Shown piece by piece: positions 1-8,078 of a stretch of 64,000 nt of DNA. A program made the translations under genes and the position numbers. The notes under the pieces were generated by a model. It saw only the letters and a list, made by a program, of their open reading frames with translations. It made no database searches and was not told the origin of the DNA. Within the stretch, counting starts at the first letter, position 1. Each line of letters starts with the position of its first letter. The stretch is from Pseudomonadota bacterium. Lineage in GTDB: Bacteria > Pseudomonadota > Gammaproteobacteria > Eutrophobiales > Eutrophobiaceae. The stretch covers positions 62,001 to 126,000 of the forward strand of contig JABFGI010000008.1 in NCBI GenBank assembly GCA_013112535.1, given 5' to 3'.

Positions 1-248
1 TCCTTGATACCAAAGTTATTCATCTGCGCATAAGCCTTTAATTGTTCAAAAGCTTCAGGACTCTGCTCCTGAAGACCATACTCGTGAACTAACACGCGAT
101 GATTGTTAATAATACAAGGGTGAACTTTTGTCGCCTTTTTTAATTTGCGTTTAATTCTGTTCTTAAGAAAGCTTTCTGACACTCTCTCAATCCAGTTCGT
201 AGGTTCATCACCTTCCTCGATTGTACTTACTGCAGCATTCATACTCAT
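1..248 (-). CDS. Partial unknown protein (N-terminal 82 residues)
   Basis: An open frame runs off the left window edge. It starts at ATG 248 behind a good ribosome-binding site (GGAG, 8 nt upstream). The visible part is hydrophilic and begins MSMNAAVSTIEEGDEPTNW, followed by a basic stretch (residues about 28-38) that could contact nucleic acid. I do not recognise the family. The next gene in the same direction starts some 40 bp upstream of this one, so the two may be co-transcribed. The gene is real on codon pattern and RBS, but its function is unknown. Confidence 0.6.
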   Translation of the reverse strand, partial: MSMNAAVSTIEEGDEPTNWIERVSESFLKNRIKRKLKKATKVHPCIINNHRVLVHEYGLQEQSPEAFEQLKAYAQMNNFGIK

Positions 249-289
249 GTTAAAATCTCCAATAATATTAAAATAATAAACCTGTTTAT

Positions 290-688
290 CTATGCAGATT
301 CAGCTTGCGGCTTTCTTGAATCCACCCATTGTGATACAAAACTATCAAAATCATCTTTAAACTTGTCCGTCAACCTTACGCGTTTCACTCTTGAATCATT
401 TTTGTCATGCACTCGAGTGACTATTCGCATCTCTTCAAGCAACTCCAGATTTCGAAGCGACTTGTTTCGTGGTTCACCCACATTTAAATAAACTTCTTTT
501 ACTGACGGCATATGATGTCGCAAATTACTTATGCCAATAAAAAAAACAGTGTCGAATATTGTTCCGAGCATTTTACTTTTGCTCAGGGTTGTTGATTCAT
601 TCGAATATAGCCCAATCAAATCAACAAACCGATCTCTGACTCTCAACAAATTTTCCAATTCGCCTTCGCGATAATTTAATTCCATCAC
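290..688 (-). CDS. Small winged-helix-like protein, possible transcriptional regulator
   Basis: A 132-residue protein with no membrane segment or signal peptide. Residues about 45-110 look like a winged helix: a helical stretch, then RNKSLRNLELLEEMRIVTRV as a recognition-helix-like segment, and a basic beta-wing (NDSRVKRVRLTDKFKDD). It resembles MarR/ArsR-type folds in layout, but I cannot name a family. The start may be GTG 688 or ATG 685, and neither has a strong Shine-Dalgarno. A palindrome (GGGTTCAG-TT-CTGAACCT) lies about 55 bp upstream, where an autoregulatory operator would sit. The regulator role is inference. Confidence 0.55.
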   Translation of the reverse strand: MMELNYREGELENLLRVRDRFVDLIGLYSNESTTLSKSKMLGTIFDTVFFIGISNLRHHMPSVKEVYLNVGEPRNKSLRNLELLEEMRIVTRVHDKNDSRVKRVRLTDKFKDDFDSFVSQWVDSRKPQAESA

Positions 689-740
689 TGCTTTTATGCT
701 TCCAAGTCTAGTAACTCAATTTATTCACGCAATGTGTTAA

Positions 741-758
741 GGGTTCAGTTCTGAACCT
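741..758. promoter_or_regulatory. Palindrome GGTTCAG-TT-CTGAACC, candidate operator
   Basis: Perfect 7-bp arms (742-748 and 751-757) around a 2-bp centre, in the promoter region of the winged-helix-like gene. A related palindrome occurs at 1010-1034 with the same GGTTCA/TGAACC core. Two related palindromes in one intergenic region suggest binding sites for a dimeric regulator; this is inference. Confidence 0.45.
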
Positions 759-1009
759 AGTTTTAACTTATGGCGTAAAACACTTGCCAGACCTCAAATA
801 TCAAAGCAAAAACCGATAATTTTTTTACTTAACAATCCGGGTCTACATTTAACGTTCCCGAGCAGTCGAGCCAAACCTGATCCGAAATCAACCTATACCC
901 TGTTTATCGGTAAGTGTTCTTAAAAACTTTAGGATTCAATGACATAGTGGAAGCGTAATGATTAACTCGTAATATATTGAAATAGCAGGAATTTTGTATT
1001 AATTGCTGA

Positions 1010-1034
1010 AAACAGGTTCAGATTTGAACCTGTT
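1010..1034. promoter_or_regulatory. 11-bp perfect inverted repeat, second GGTTCA-type palindrome
   Basis: AAACAGGTTCA (1010-1020) and TGAACCTGTTT (1024-1034) are exact inverted repeats around GAT. The core matches the palindrome at 741-758. It lies about 90 bp beyond the 3' end of the diguanylate cyclase gene. It could be an operator or a weak terminator stem; the shared core favours a protein-binding site. Confidence 0.4.
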
Positions 1035-1125
1035 TATGGAGCAGTTGGATTTTAGAATAGTGAAGGAGATATATGCTATATCAGGAATTGATAAATTTTT
1101 CCGACAAAAAGTAACAGGTATAACA

Positions 1126-2640
1126 TCAGCTACCGTTAGCTACTTTTAAGTTAGCATTTGTTTTTTCATATGCACGTATTTTTAGCTCTTTGGCAACGAC
1201 AGCGCGGTCTCTGCCTGTTTCCTTGGCTTGATAAAGTGCTGTATCCGCAGCTTTTATTAAATCCTTTGGATTTTGTCCGTGATACGGGAAGGAAGCGATA
1301 CCAATTGAAGTCGTTATATTACTAAGTGCTTTTCCCTGATAATGGAATGTAAGTTCTTTCAGGCTTTCTCTGATTTGTTTTGCCCTTTGTTCCAGGATAG
1401 ATAAGGGTGCTCCTGGCATGATTAACATAAATTCCTCACCGCCAAAACGACACACAATATCGCTATCGCGTAGTTTATTACGCATAAGGCTAGCAAACTC
1501 TACCAGCACCATATCGCCCGCATCATGACCATAATTATCGTTGTAACTTTTGAAGTGATCTATGTCGAGCATGAGTATTCCCAATTCTGTTTTTGAACGC
1601 GTGCAGCGAGAGAATTCCCTTTCAATAGTTTCTTCCATATAACGACGATTGTATAACTTGGTTAATGGATCCCGTATAGATTGTTCTTCTAATGCTTCGC
1701 GTAATTTTAGACTGACTAATGCAAGAGCAAGATTGTCGGCTGTCATATTAACCAATCTTTGTCTGGATTCAATTAGACGATCATAATCTTCTTCAGATAA
1801 GCCATGTTCTATTTTTGGAAATTGTAAATGCAACATCCCTACCATCTCACCTTGCGCAATAATAGGGACACAAGTGTAACCATGTTCGGGAGTAGCGGTG
1901 AGATGTTTGCAAACCAGTCCATGTTCAGCATCATTCACAGTATGTGTTTTACCTTGTCTTAGTGACCAGCAATCATCAGAAGTTATTACGGGTAATTGTG
2001 AGCCTGTGTTTTCGCCCCAGCTAACAGCCGATTCAACAATAGTTTTATTTTCATTCAGTAAATAAAGTGAGCCACTGCAGGAAGGGAAGAGTTCGCGTGC
2101 GTAGTATAAAATAACCGGATGAGTTTCTTCCATAGTACGACAGACTTGTAAATAAGAATTAAGTTTATTAATTAATCTCATCTCAATGTTATATTGAGAC
2201 ATTTCAGTATGAGAACGTTGTAACTGTTGTTCAGATTTTTTTCGTTCGGTTATGTCTGTTGATGAACCAATAAAACCGGCAAACTCGCCTTTATCATCTT
2301 TGTAGGGTTCCCCGGTATCCAGTACATATCGGTATTCACCATCCAGACGTTGTAAACGGTATTCCATTTCAAAATGATCATGACTCACAAAGGCATCTTC
2401 AAAGATTTTTAAACATTCTTCCCTGTCATCAGGATGTAGTGCTTCATACCAGGCATTACCACCTTTTTCCGCGACATTTCTTGAACCTACAAATTGTTTC
2501 CATTTGGTATTTGAAAAAATAATGTCACCATCCGTATTGGTTAGCCATAACATGACCGGCGCATCTTCGGCGAGCGTTTTAAACTCAATTAAATCTGTAG
2601 GATTTAATGGCATGGTTTTCTCTGGTTTCGTCTTTGTCAT
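1126..2640 (-). CDS. PAS-GAF-GGDEF diguanylate cyclase
   Basis: A 504-residue cytoplasmic signalling protein that should make cyclic di-GMP from two GTP. It has a PAS domain with PAC tail (about 22-133, ending in SSTDITERK), a GAF domain (about 160-305) and a GGDEF domain (about 325-485). The active-site motif is GGEEF at 400-404. An RxxD inhibitory site (RDSD, 391-394) lies exactly five residues upstream, so product inhibition is expected. There are no transmembrane segments, so the input is probably cytosolic (redox, ligand or light through PAS/GAF). No EAL or HD-GYP partner lies next to it. The catalytic assignment is secure; the signal sensed is unknown. Confidence 0.92.
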   Translation of the reverse strand: MTKTKPEKTMPLNPTDLIEFKTLAEDAPVMLWLTNTDGDIIFSNTKWKQFVGSRNVAEKGGNAWYEALHPDDREECLKIFEDAFVSHDHFEMEYRLQRLDGEYRYVLDTGEPYKDDKGEFAGFIGSSTDITERKKSEQQLQRSHTEMSQYNIEMRLINKLNSYLQVCRTMEETHPVILYYARELFPSCSGSLYLLNENKTIVESAVSWGENTGSQLPVITSDDCWSLRQGKTHTVNDAEHGLVCKHLTATPEHGYTCVPIIAQGEMVGMLHLQFPKIEHGLSEEDYDRLIESRQRLVNMTADNLALALVSLKLREALEEQSIRDPLTKLYNRRYMEETIEREFSRCTRSKTELGILMLDIDHFKSYNDNYGHDAGDMVLVEFASLMRNKLRDSDIVCRFGGEEFMLIMPGAPLSILEQRAKQIRESLKELTFHYQGKALSNITTSIGIASFPYHGQNPKDLIKAADTALYQAKETGRDRAVVAKELKIRAYEKTNANLKVANGS

Positions 2641-2919
2641 GGAATATACCTTTAAGCTATTGGCTAAGTACTTGTTATATCTATGTAATTATCCTGTTTA
2701 TGTCATAATATTTCTGTTCATTAAAAATTTGGTAAAAATCTATTCAATAAAGCTATCGGCCAAAATATTTTTTAATTGAGATTTATTGATTCAATTTGAA
2801 CCCGCTATCGTTTTTCGAACCGTTTAAAAAGGTCAATTGATTGATTAGATGATTAGTGCTTCAATTAAGAACGCAGGAGTTCCGAGTTACTGTAATCCAT
2901 GTTTGTGTGGGGAGTTAGT

Positions 2920-3726
2920 ATGTCGAGTATTGAGACAAAAAAGGAAAATAAGAATGATATCGAGGAGAGTGATTATAAGCCGCCAGAGGTTAATGCACTT
3001 GGCTTTGATGATATAAAACTCTGTCTATGTAAAGGTTTTTCCGATTTCCGTCAGGCACCTACATTTGGTCTGTTCTTTGGTGGTATTTTTGCCTTTGCCG
3101 GAATACTTATCGTACAGTCTTTTTATGTCTGGGAAAGAGGTTGGCTCATTTATCCCATGCTGGTTGGTTTTCCCTTGATTGGGCCATTTGCTGCTGTCGG
3201 ACTTTATGACGTTAGTCGACGTTTGAATGACGGACTGCCGCTTAGGTGGAATGAAATCATGTCCGTTGTTGGCATGCAAACCAGTCGTCAATTACCGTAT
3301 ATGGCATTTGTTATGCTATTTATCTTTTGGGTATGGATGTATCAAATTAGACTATTGATAGCAATTATTTTAGGTCGTATGTCGATTCCTTCCTGGGATG
3401 CCTTCTTTAATATAATTACAACGACACCGGAAGGATTGGCATTTATTATTATTGGCCATATTGTTGGTGCATGTTTTGCGTTACTTTTATTTTCGGTAAC
3501 TGTTGTTTCAATTCCAATAATACTTGATCGTGATATCGATTTTGTAACTGCAATGATCACCAGTGTAAAGACTGTGAAGAAAAGCCCGTTAGTCATGATT
3601 TCCTGGGGTATGTTTATCGCCATTACCATTTTAATTTCATTTATTCCGTTGTTTTTAGGATTACTTATTGCACTGCCTGTTTTAGGCCACGCAAGCTGGC
3701 ATGTTTATAAAAAGGCTGTCGTTTAG
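2920..3726 (+). CDS. DUF2189 family integral membrane protein
   Basis: A 268-residue polytopic membrane protein. The N-terminal 45 residues are charged and cytoplasmic, followed by about six hydrophobic segments, the first around GLFFGGIFAFAGILIV and the last around GLLIALPVLGHASWHVY. The layout fits the DUF2189 family, sometimes annotated as cytochrome c oxidase subunit I-like, though I see no haem-copper ligands. An in-frame ATG exists 21 bp upstream at 2899. I chose 2920 because GGGGAG precedes it at correct spacing. Monocistronic; function unknown. Confidence 0.8.
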   Translation: MSSIETKKENKNDIEESDYKPPEVNALGFDDIKLCLCKGFSDFRQAPTFGLFFGGIFAFAGILIVQSFYVWERGWLIYPMLVGFPLIGPFAAVGLYDVSRRLNDGLPLRWNEIMSVVGMQTSRQLPYMAFVMLFIFWVWMYQIRLLIAIILGRMSIPSWDAFFNIITTTPEGLAFIIIGHIVGACFALLLFSVTVVSIPIILDRDIDFVTAMITSVKTVKKSPLVMISWGMFIAITILISFIPLFLGLLIALPVLGHASWHVYKKAVV

Positions 3727-3880
3727 ATTAATAGTTAGAAGATACACAAAAACAGCTTCACAACTTTTTCTGCAACCTGCATCCATCGAACTCTCATAGA
3801 TATTCATGGCCTTCGAGACATAAAACATCCTGTTTTTAACTCGCGAAACGTCAATTCTCATTTTTATCATTCCCACAAAT

Positions 3881-3907
3881 AAAAAAACCACCGCAAGGGT
3901 GGTTTTG
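3881..3907 (-). terminator. Rho-independent terminator, probable original ssrA terminator
   Basis: Read on the minus strand, AACCACC-CTTGC-GGTGGTT is followed by a run of T. It lies directly beyond the left 26-bp repeat of the integrated element, just where the terminator of the minus-strand tmRNA gene would have been before integration. Confidence 0.75.
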
Positions 3908-3910
3908 TTT

Positions 3911-3936
3911 ATTTGGTGGAGGTGGCGAGAATCGAA
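3911..3936. repeat. Left attachment-site repeat (26 bp)
   Basis: Identical to 9408-9433. It carries the complement of the tmRNA CCA end and part of the T arm. It diverges immediately afterwards (TCAGCC instead of CTCGCG), so this is a site-specific recombination scar and not a second ssrA gene. Confidence 0.9.
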
Positions 3937-3969
3937 TCAGCCGGCATTTGTTTTTTATCAATCACTTAG

Positions 3970-5100
3970 TTAACCCCCGTGTCCATTCTGTGTCCAAAGA
4001 AAGCTAATTTTATCGTGTAATGCAACATCAACGTCTTCTATCCAACGTCCGTATACCTTACGAATCATACCCCAATCTTTATGCCCTAGTTGTCTTGCTA
4101 CCCACATTGGATTTGTGTTTGATGACAGCATGATTGATGCAAAGGTATGTCTGGTGTTGTAAGGCTTTCTATATTTAACACCTGCTTTAATTAGTGCCGG
4201 TTTCCACGCTGTTTTTCTGATTGGGGCATCGTCTGTCCAAGGCTTTTCTGTTCGCGGATTTAAAAAGATATGGCCTTCTGTCGTGAATTTCTTTTGAGCT
4301 TTTAATGCACTAATAGCAGGCGGTAATAGTTCAATATTTCTAATGCCTGCATCAGTTTTTGGTGTGTCTTTATTACCGTGTCGATTTTTTGTGTTTCTAA
4401 TAAAGGCTTGTTTCTTTGTAAGGCTGACATCTTCCCATTTCAATGCAATTAATTCTCCGGTTCTTAACCCGGTCCAGAAAGCGAATTGAAATAAGTTTCT
4501 TATCTGACCTTCACACGCATTTAATATGTCATCACGTTCTTTAGTAGTAAACGGTTGTGGTTCCGTATATTTTCTTGGTAGACGTTTAATACGATCAGTT
4601 GGATTACTTTCTATTAGTTCGTCTTGATAAGCTTCGAGAAAAATAGCCTTTAATGGAATAAGTATATTATTTATCCGATGGTTTGATATGAGTAAACCGT
4701 CAATCCAATCTCGTATATGTGCAGGTTTTAGCTCTGATAAACTGAGTTGACCAAAAGCGGTTATCAGGTGGTGGTCGATGATGCCTTTATAATCCCTGTA
4801 TGTAGAGGCTGCACAGCTTCGTCGCTTTCGTTCTAGCCATGTGTTTAGTTTTTCCTCGATGGTGATGTCTGAACCAGTTCTGAATATCTTGGCTTGTGGA
4901 TGTTCTGGAAAAAACTTAGCAAAGTTAAATGTATTTTTAGCTATTTCTGCTTGTATTTGAATAAGTATTTCTTCTGCAGTTTTGACATGAGCTTTCTTTG
5001 ATGCAGATAAACCTTTTAGAGTAGGTCGAAATCGTTGACCCTTATAGTAAAAAGTAACAGCTATGCTATCACCGCGAATACTTACTTTTCCTTTACTCAT
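3970..5100 (-). CDS. int: Tyrosine recombinase integrase
   Basis: A 376-residue phage-type integrase that catalyses integration and excision of the element at ssrA. The N-terminal segment (about 1-70) is an arm-binding domain, then a SAM-like core-binding domain (about 80-165) and the catalytic domain (about 185-365). Visible catalytic residues are R213 (TGLRTGEL), K248 (TPKTDAG), R317 (YNTRHTF), H340 (QLGHKD) and the nucleophile Y350 (RKVYGRW). The first His of the usual HxxR box is Tyr here. The gene ends about 30 bp from the left attachment repeat. Its start overlaps the preceding 58-residue ORF by 8 bp, so int, that ORF and the Xis-like gene form one short operon. Confidence 0.95.
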   Translation of the reverse strand: MSKGKVSIRGDSIAVTFYYKGQRFRPTLKGLSASKKAHVKTAEEILIQIQAEIAKNTFNFAKFFPEHPQAKIFRTGSDITIEEKLNTWLERKRRSCAASTYRDYKGIIDHHLITAFGQLSLSELKPAHIRDWIDGLLISNHRINNILIPLKAIFLEAYQDELIESNPTDRIKRLPRKYTEPQPFTTKERDDILNACEGQIRNLFQFAFWTGLRTGELIALKWEDVSLTKKQAFIRNTKNRHGNKDTPKTDAGIRNIELLPPAISALKAQKKFTTEGHIFLNPRTEKPWTDDAPIRKTAWKPALIKAGVKYRKPYNTRHTFASIMLSSNTNPMWVARQLGHKDWGMIRKVYGRWIEDVDVALHDKISFLWTQNGHGG

Positions 5101-5269
5101 TAATTTCTTCTAATTCATCAAAATCAATAATAGATTTTAATGACTTTTCATTAGCAGAAATTTCACCTATTTGTATACCTTGTTGATTAAAAGTTTTACA
5201 TATCAATTCACCGTCAACATTATTTTCAATATGATAAGTATCTCCTTCTATATCTTTATATTTTTTCAT
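5093..5269 (-). CDS. 58-residue unknown protein between xis and int
   Basis: ATG 5269 to TAA 5093, overlapping the integrase start by 8 bp, which suggests translational coupling. The protein is acidic at its C terminus (SIIDFDELEEINE) and has no membrane segment. I do not recognise it. Position and coupling suggest a small recombination accessory or a regulator of int; this is inference. Confidence 0.55.
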   Translation of the reverse strand: MKKYKDIEGDTYHIENNVDGELICKTFNQQGIQIGEISANEKSLKSIIDFDELEEINE

Positions 5270-5288
5270 AGCTTTTCTCGATTGTTTA

Positions 5289-5465
5289 TTAAGCAGTTTT
5301 CCCTTCTATCCATTTTTCTATTTCTTGATGATTAAAATAAAGGCGTCCTTGACGTTTTATCCAATGAACACCTTCACGCCAAATACCTTTTTTTCTATAT
5401 GCACGAATTGCATTTTCAGTTAGACCGGAGTCTTGAGAGAGTTTTTTTATAACCACATATTTCAT
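5289..5465 (-). CDS. Excisionase-like small DNA-binding protein
   Basis: A 58-residue basic protein starting MKYVVIKKLSQDSGLTENAI. It has a MerR/excisionase-type winged-helix pattern: helix-turn-helix at residues 5-25, then a wing containing WREGVHWIKRQGRLYFN and a final helix EIEKWIEG. This is close to the known pattern of phage Xis proteins that direct excision. It lies upstream of int in the same direction, where xis commonly lies in integrative elements. It is too short to be a typical activator. Confidence 0.75.
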   Translation of the reverse strand: MKYVVIKKLSQDSGLTENAIRAYRKKGIWREGVHWIKRQGRLYFNHQEIEKWIEGKTA

Positions 5466-5506
5466 AGTGCATAATTAAAGCACTAATGTATTTGAAATAC
5501 AATAGT

Positions 5507-5923
5507 CTATTTTGGTATTTCTGGTTCTTCAGAACCGTCATCTATTAACTTGTTCTTACCATTGGTTTTTACTTTTCCTGTAGCAACCTTCCAGAATGAA
5601 TTTAATTTCTGGGTTAATCGATATCCGTATGATCTTCTTGCTAAAATACCTTCTTCTGGGCATACATCATTGAATTTTATCTTTAAGATTTCTTCATATT
5701 TATTATATGTTGTAGAGCCATGTATTAGCCGCAAAATCCTCCACCCATAAAATTGACCTATTAAAAAAGCTCCTATTGCTGACTCTAATGTTGTTCCTAC
5801 ACCATTAAAATTATGAACAGCATTTTTTATTACTTTTTCAGTATCTGGATGTAGATCTAACTTCTTGATTAGAGTAGATTCTTTCTTTAGAAGTTTTTGC
5901 TTTTCAGAAGATAATTTTTTCAT
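5507..5923 (-). CDS. 138-residue unknown protein of the element
   Basis: A basic N-terminal helix (about 1-25, MKKLSSEKQKLLKKESTLIK), a glycine-rich partly hydrophobic segment (about 42-62, GTTLESAIGAFLIGQFYGW) that may dip into a membrane, and a Lys-rich, acidic-ended C terminus. I do not recognise the family. It is divergent from the HATPase operon, with 70 bp between the two starts. It could be a regulator or a second cargo protein. Confidence 0.55.
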   Translation of the reverse strand: MKKLSSEKQKLLKKESTLIKKLDLHPDTEKVIKNAVHNFNGVGTTLESAIGAFLIGQFYGWRILRLIHGSTTYNKYEEILKIKFNDVCPEEGILARRSYGYRLTQKLNSFWKVATGKVKTNGKNKLIDDGSEEPEIPK

Positions 5924-5993
5924 ATTAATTTAGCTGATGTATATTAGATGCAGTACATTATAACTCATATATTTAAATTCAAAATATTTAATA

Positions 5994-7073
5994 ATGAAAA
6001 AGTTAGATCCTGATACTCAAAATTGGCTTAAGTACGAACAATTACGAGATTTTAAAAGAAAGAAAAAAAATAGTCGTAGACGTTCACGTAAGCATGCCGC
6101 TAGAGAGAAGTATTTTTATGCAGTTCCTGATAGTTTTTCACTTTATGATAAAGATACTGCAAATATTACTTTAAATTTTATAAATCAAATTCGTAATATA
6201 AATGTAGAACAATTGAATATGAATTTGATTATTATAAACTTTATAAATACAAGAAAAATTACTGCAGCAGCTGTGATTTGTCTACATGCAACAATATCAA
6301 TAATGAGAAGGTATAACAAAGATCTTAAAGTTAAAGCCATTAACATAAGATCTAGTGTAGAAAAAGAATTATTAAAATCATCAGGATTCTTACGTGAAGA
6401 CATAAATATAACTGATAAGGATGTCACTGTTCCTCATTTAATGCCAATTCGTACAGGGCTCGCACATGATGCAGGTAAGTCGATAAGTAAAGTTGTTGAT
6501 GATATGAATACGGCATTTTATTCAGGTGAATTAGACAAAGATGAAAATCTTGGTAAAAGGGACTTAATACACCAAGCGATACACGAAGCTATTTTGAATG
6601 TATCCAACCATGCTTATGATGATTACGATGCAGATTTTGTTACATCTATAGGTGAAAGATGGTGGGTTTTAGGTCAACAAATAGGCAACCAAATTCACGT
6701 TCTGTTTTATGACTACGGACATGGTATTCCTGTTACCTTGCCACGACAAAAAGGGTTTCATAAATTATTAAATTTGATTAACACATATCTACCTTATGGA
6801 AATGACTGTGCTATGATTAAAGCAGCAACTGAATTAAAAAGATCTAGACATGAAGCAGAGGGTGTCGAAGGTAGAGGAACTGGGCTAGATCGAATATTGA
6901 GGTTTGCAAGAAAAAATCCAAGAGGTGTCGTTTGGATTTTTAGTAATAAAGGTTCTTACTTGTATGAAAGTTACAAGAAAGAAGGAGCTGAAACTATGTA
7001 TGACTTAAAATCATCTGTTAATGGAACACTTATTCAATGGAATATAGAATTACCTAATGAAGAAAAGAATTAA
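5994..7073 (+). CDS. STAS-like / HATPase (GHKL) protein, first gene of cargo operon
   Basis: A 359-residue soluble protein. Residues 1-40 are very basic (KRKKKNSRRRSRKHAAR). Residues about 48-140 look like a STAS-type alpha/beta domain. Residues about 150-355 are a GHKL ATPase with an N box at 196-208 (IHEAILNVSNHAYD), G1 at 240-246 (DYGHGIP) and G2 at 293-298 (GRGTGL). No histidine-kinase dimerisation domain is present. It is therefore unlikely to be a two-component sensor; it is closer to anti-sigma-factor-type kinases or to ATP-gated regulators. The next gene, a DUF4325 protein, starts 3 bp after the stop, implying that the two products act together. The ATPase assignment is firm; the role is inference. 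Confidence 0.85.
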   Translation: MKKLDPDTQNWLKYEQLRDFKRKKKNSRRRSRKHAAREKYFYAVPDSFSLYDKDTANITLNFINQIRNINVEQLNMNLIIINFINTRKITAAAVICLHATISIMRRYNKDLKVKAINIRSSVEKELLKSSGFLREDINITDKDVTVPHLMPIRTGLAHDAGKSISKVVDDMNTAFYSGELDKDENLGKRDLIHQAIHEAILNVSNHAYDDYDADFVTSIGERWWVLGQQIGNQIHVLFYDYGHGIPVTLPRQKGFHKLLNLINTYLPYGNDCAMIKAATELKRSRHEAEGVEGRGTGLDRILRFARKNPRGVVWIFSNKGSYLYESYKKEGAETMYDLKSSVNGTLIQWNIELPNEEKN

Positions 7074-7076
7074 ATT

Positions 7077-7421
7077 ATGAAAACTAAGACTATAAATGTG
7101 AAAGCAGATTTTTCTGCTGATCCATATGGAAGAACTTTAAAAGATGGTCCTGATAATGGTCAAAGGTTTCGTGAAACTATTTTAGTCCCAGCACTTAATG
7201 AAAATGATGAAGTAATTGTAGATTTTGAAAAAGTATTGTGTGGTCCATCATTTCTAGATGAAGCTTTTGCTGGAATTATTAGAAGGGGTTATTACACCAA
7301 AGAAGAACTTTTAAATAAACTAAGATTTAGACATAAATTAGAATCATATCATGACGATTATAATAATATGTTGAATGAAGCTACTTATGAAATAGATAAA
7401 GATACAGAACTATCATATTAA
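7077..7421 (+). CDS. DUF4325 STAS-like protein
   Basis: A 114-residue protein with the DUF4325 pattern: DPYGRTLKDGPDNGQRFR at residues 15-32, a central strand VIVDFEKV, then GPSFLDEAFAGIIRRG at 56-71. DUF4325 is a STAS-like domain often encoded beside GHKL ATPases. In well-known partner-switching systems a STAS protein is the phosphorylated antagonist of a GHKL kinase, but here the serine in GPSF is only a candidate target. Gaps of 3 bp upstream and 6 bp downstream show a tight operon. Confidence 0.85.
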   Translation: MKTKTINVKADFSADPYGRTLKDGPDNGQRFRETILVPALNENDEVIVDFEKVLCGPSFLDEAFAGIIRRGYYTKEELLNKLRFRHKLESYHDDYNNMLNEATYEIDKDTELSY

Positions 7422-7427
7422 TAAACT

Positions 7428-8078
7428 ATGTTTGAGCATATTTTAAAAGGATTTAATTTTGTTATTAATTTAATTTCAGATAACACAATTCCTTCTTTGA
7501 TAATTTTAGGTTGGATGGTATTCATATGGAACTCGAACCGTATACTTTATAGAGCTGAAAAGAAAACTCTAATTGATAAATCTATAAAGATTTTAGAAGG
7601 CATTTCTAATGAGGGTTATAAATTTTGGACAAATGCAAAAGATATAAACAGACAAAGCGAATCTTCTGAAATTGAATTAAAACAACGTAACAGGACTTCA
7701 TTAAGAAAGTTTTTACATGATATTGCAAGACTTGAGTCTTATGTGACATTGTTAACTGATAGAAATATAAACACTTTATCTAGTAAAGAAATATCAGATT
7801 TAAAAATTTCTTTAACATTTAAAATGGAAGATGCACATTCTTTTAATCAAATAGATAGGCATAAGATAATTAATAAATTTTTATCTAATGTTTCTGATTG
7901 TTCTGAGATAATGGAAAACTCCTATATTAAAGCCCATAATCGATATTCGACTTTCATTGAAATTTTTTGTCAAATTAAAGATATATTTTCCTGTATTTTT
8001 AAATTTATTTTAGAAAGATATATTTATATTATTGTATTTATTATTTCCATTTTTCTATTGGATTATTTAATAGGATAG
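7428..8078 (+). CDS. Membrane protein with terminal TM helices, third gene of cargo operon
   Basis: A 216-residue protein with a hydrophobic segment at about 20-38 (TIPSLIILGWMVFIW), a long charged helical region (about 45-180) predicted to be cytosolic, and a strongly hydrophobic C-terminal segment (about 192-215). It is very rich in Ile, Lys, Ser and Asn. I recognise no family. As the last gene of the HATPase/DUF4325 operon it could be a membrane effector controlled by the first two proteins; this is inference. Its last 38 bp overlap the convergent replication gene. Confidence 0.7.
   Translation: MFEHILKGFNFVINLISDNTIPSLIILGWMVFIWNSNRILYRAEKKTLIDKSIKILEGISNEGYKFWTNAKDINRQSESSEIELKQRNRTSLRKFLHDIARLESYVTLLTDRNINTLSSKEISDLKISLTFKMEDAHSFNQIDRHKIINKFLSNVSDCSEIMENSYIKAHNRYSTFIEIFCQIKDIFSCIFKFILERYIYIIVFIISIFLLDYLIG

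Larger units (their letters stand above)
689..1125. other. 437-bp intergenic region with palindromes and CCTGTTTAT copies
   Basis: I see no credible gene. The region holds the two GGTTCA palindromes and two direct copies of CCTGTTTAT (899-907 and 1029-1037). Two more copies lie at 281-289 and 2693-2701, all in the same orientation. No RNA gene was recognised. Confidence 0.5.

Noticed and set aside
3682..3891. 69-codon frame on the minus strand downstream of the DUF2189 gene
   Set aside because: Overlaps the 3' end of a well-supported gene, has no family resemblance and no convincing start signal.
3911..3950. A second tRNA/tmRNA-like gene fragment
   Set aside because: Only 26 bp match the tmRNA 3' end; this is the left attachment repeat.
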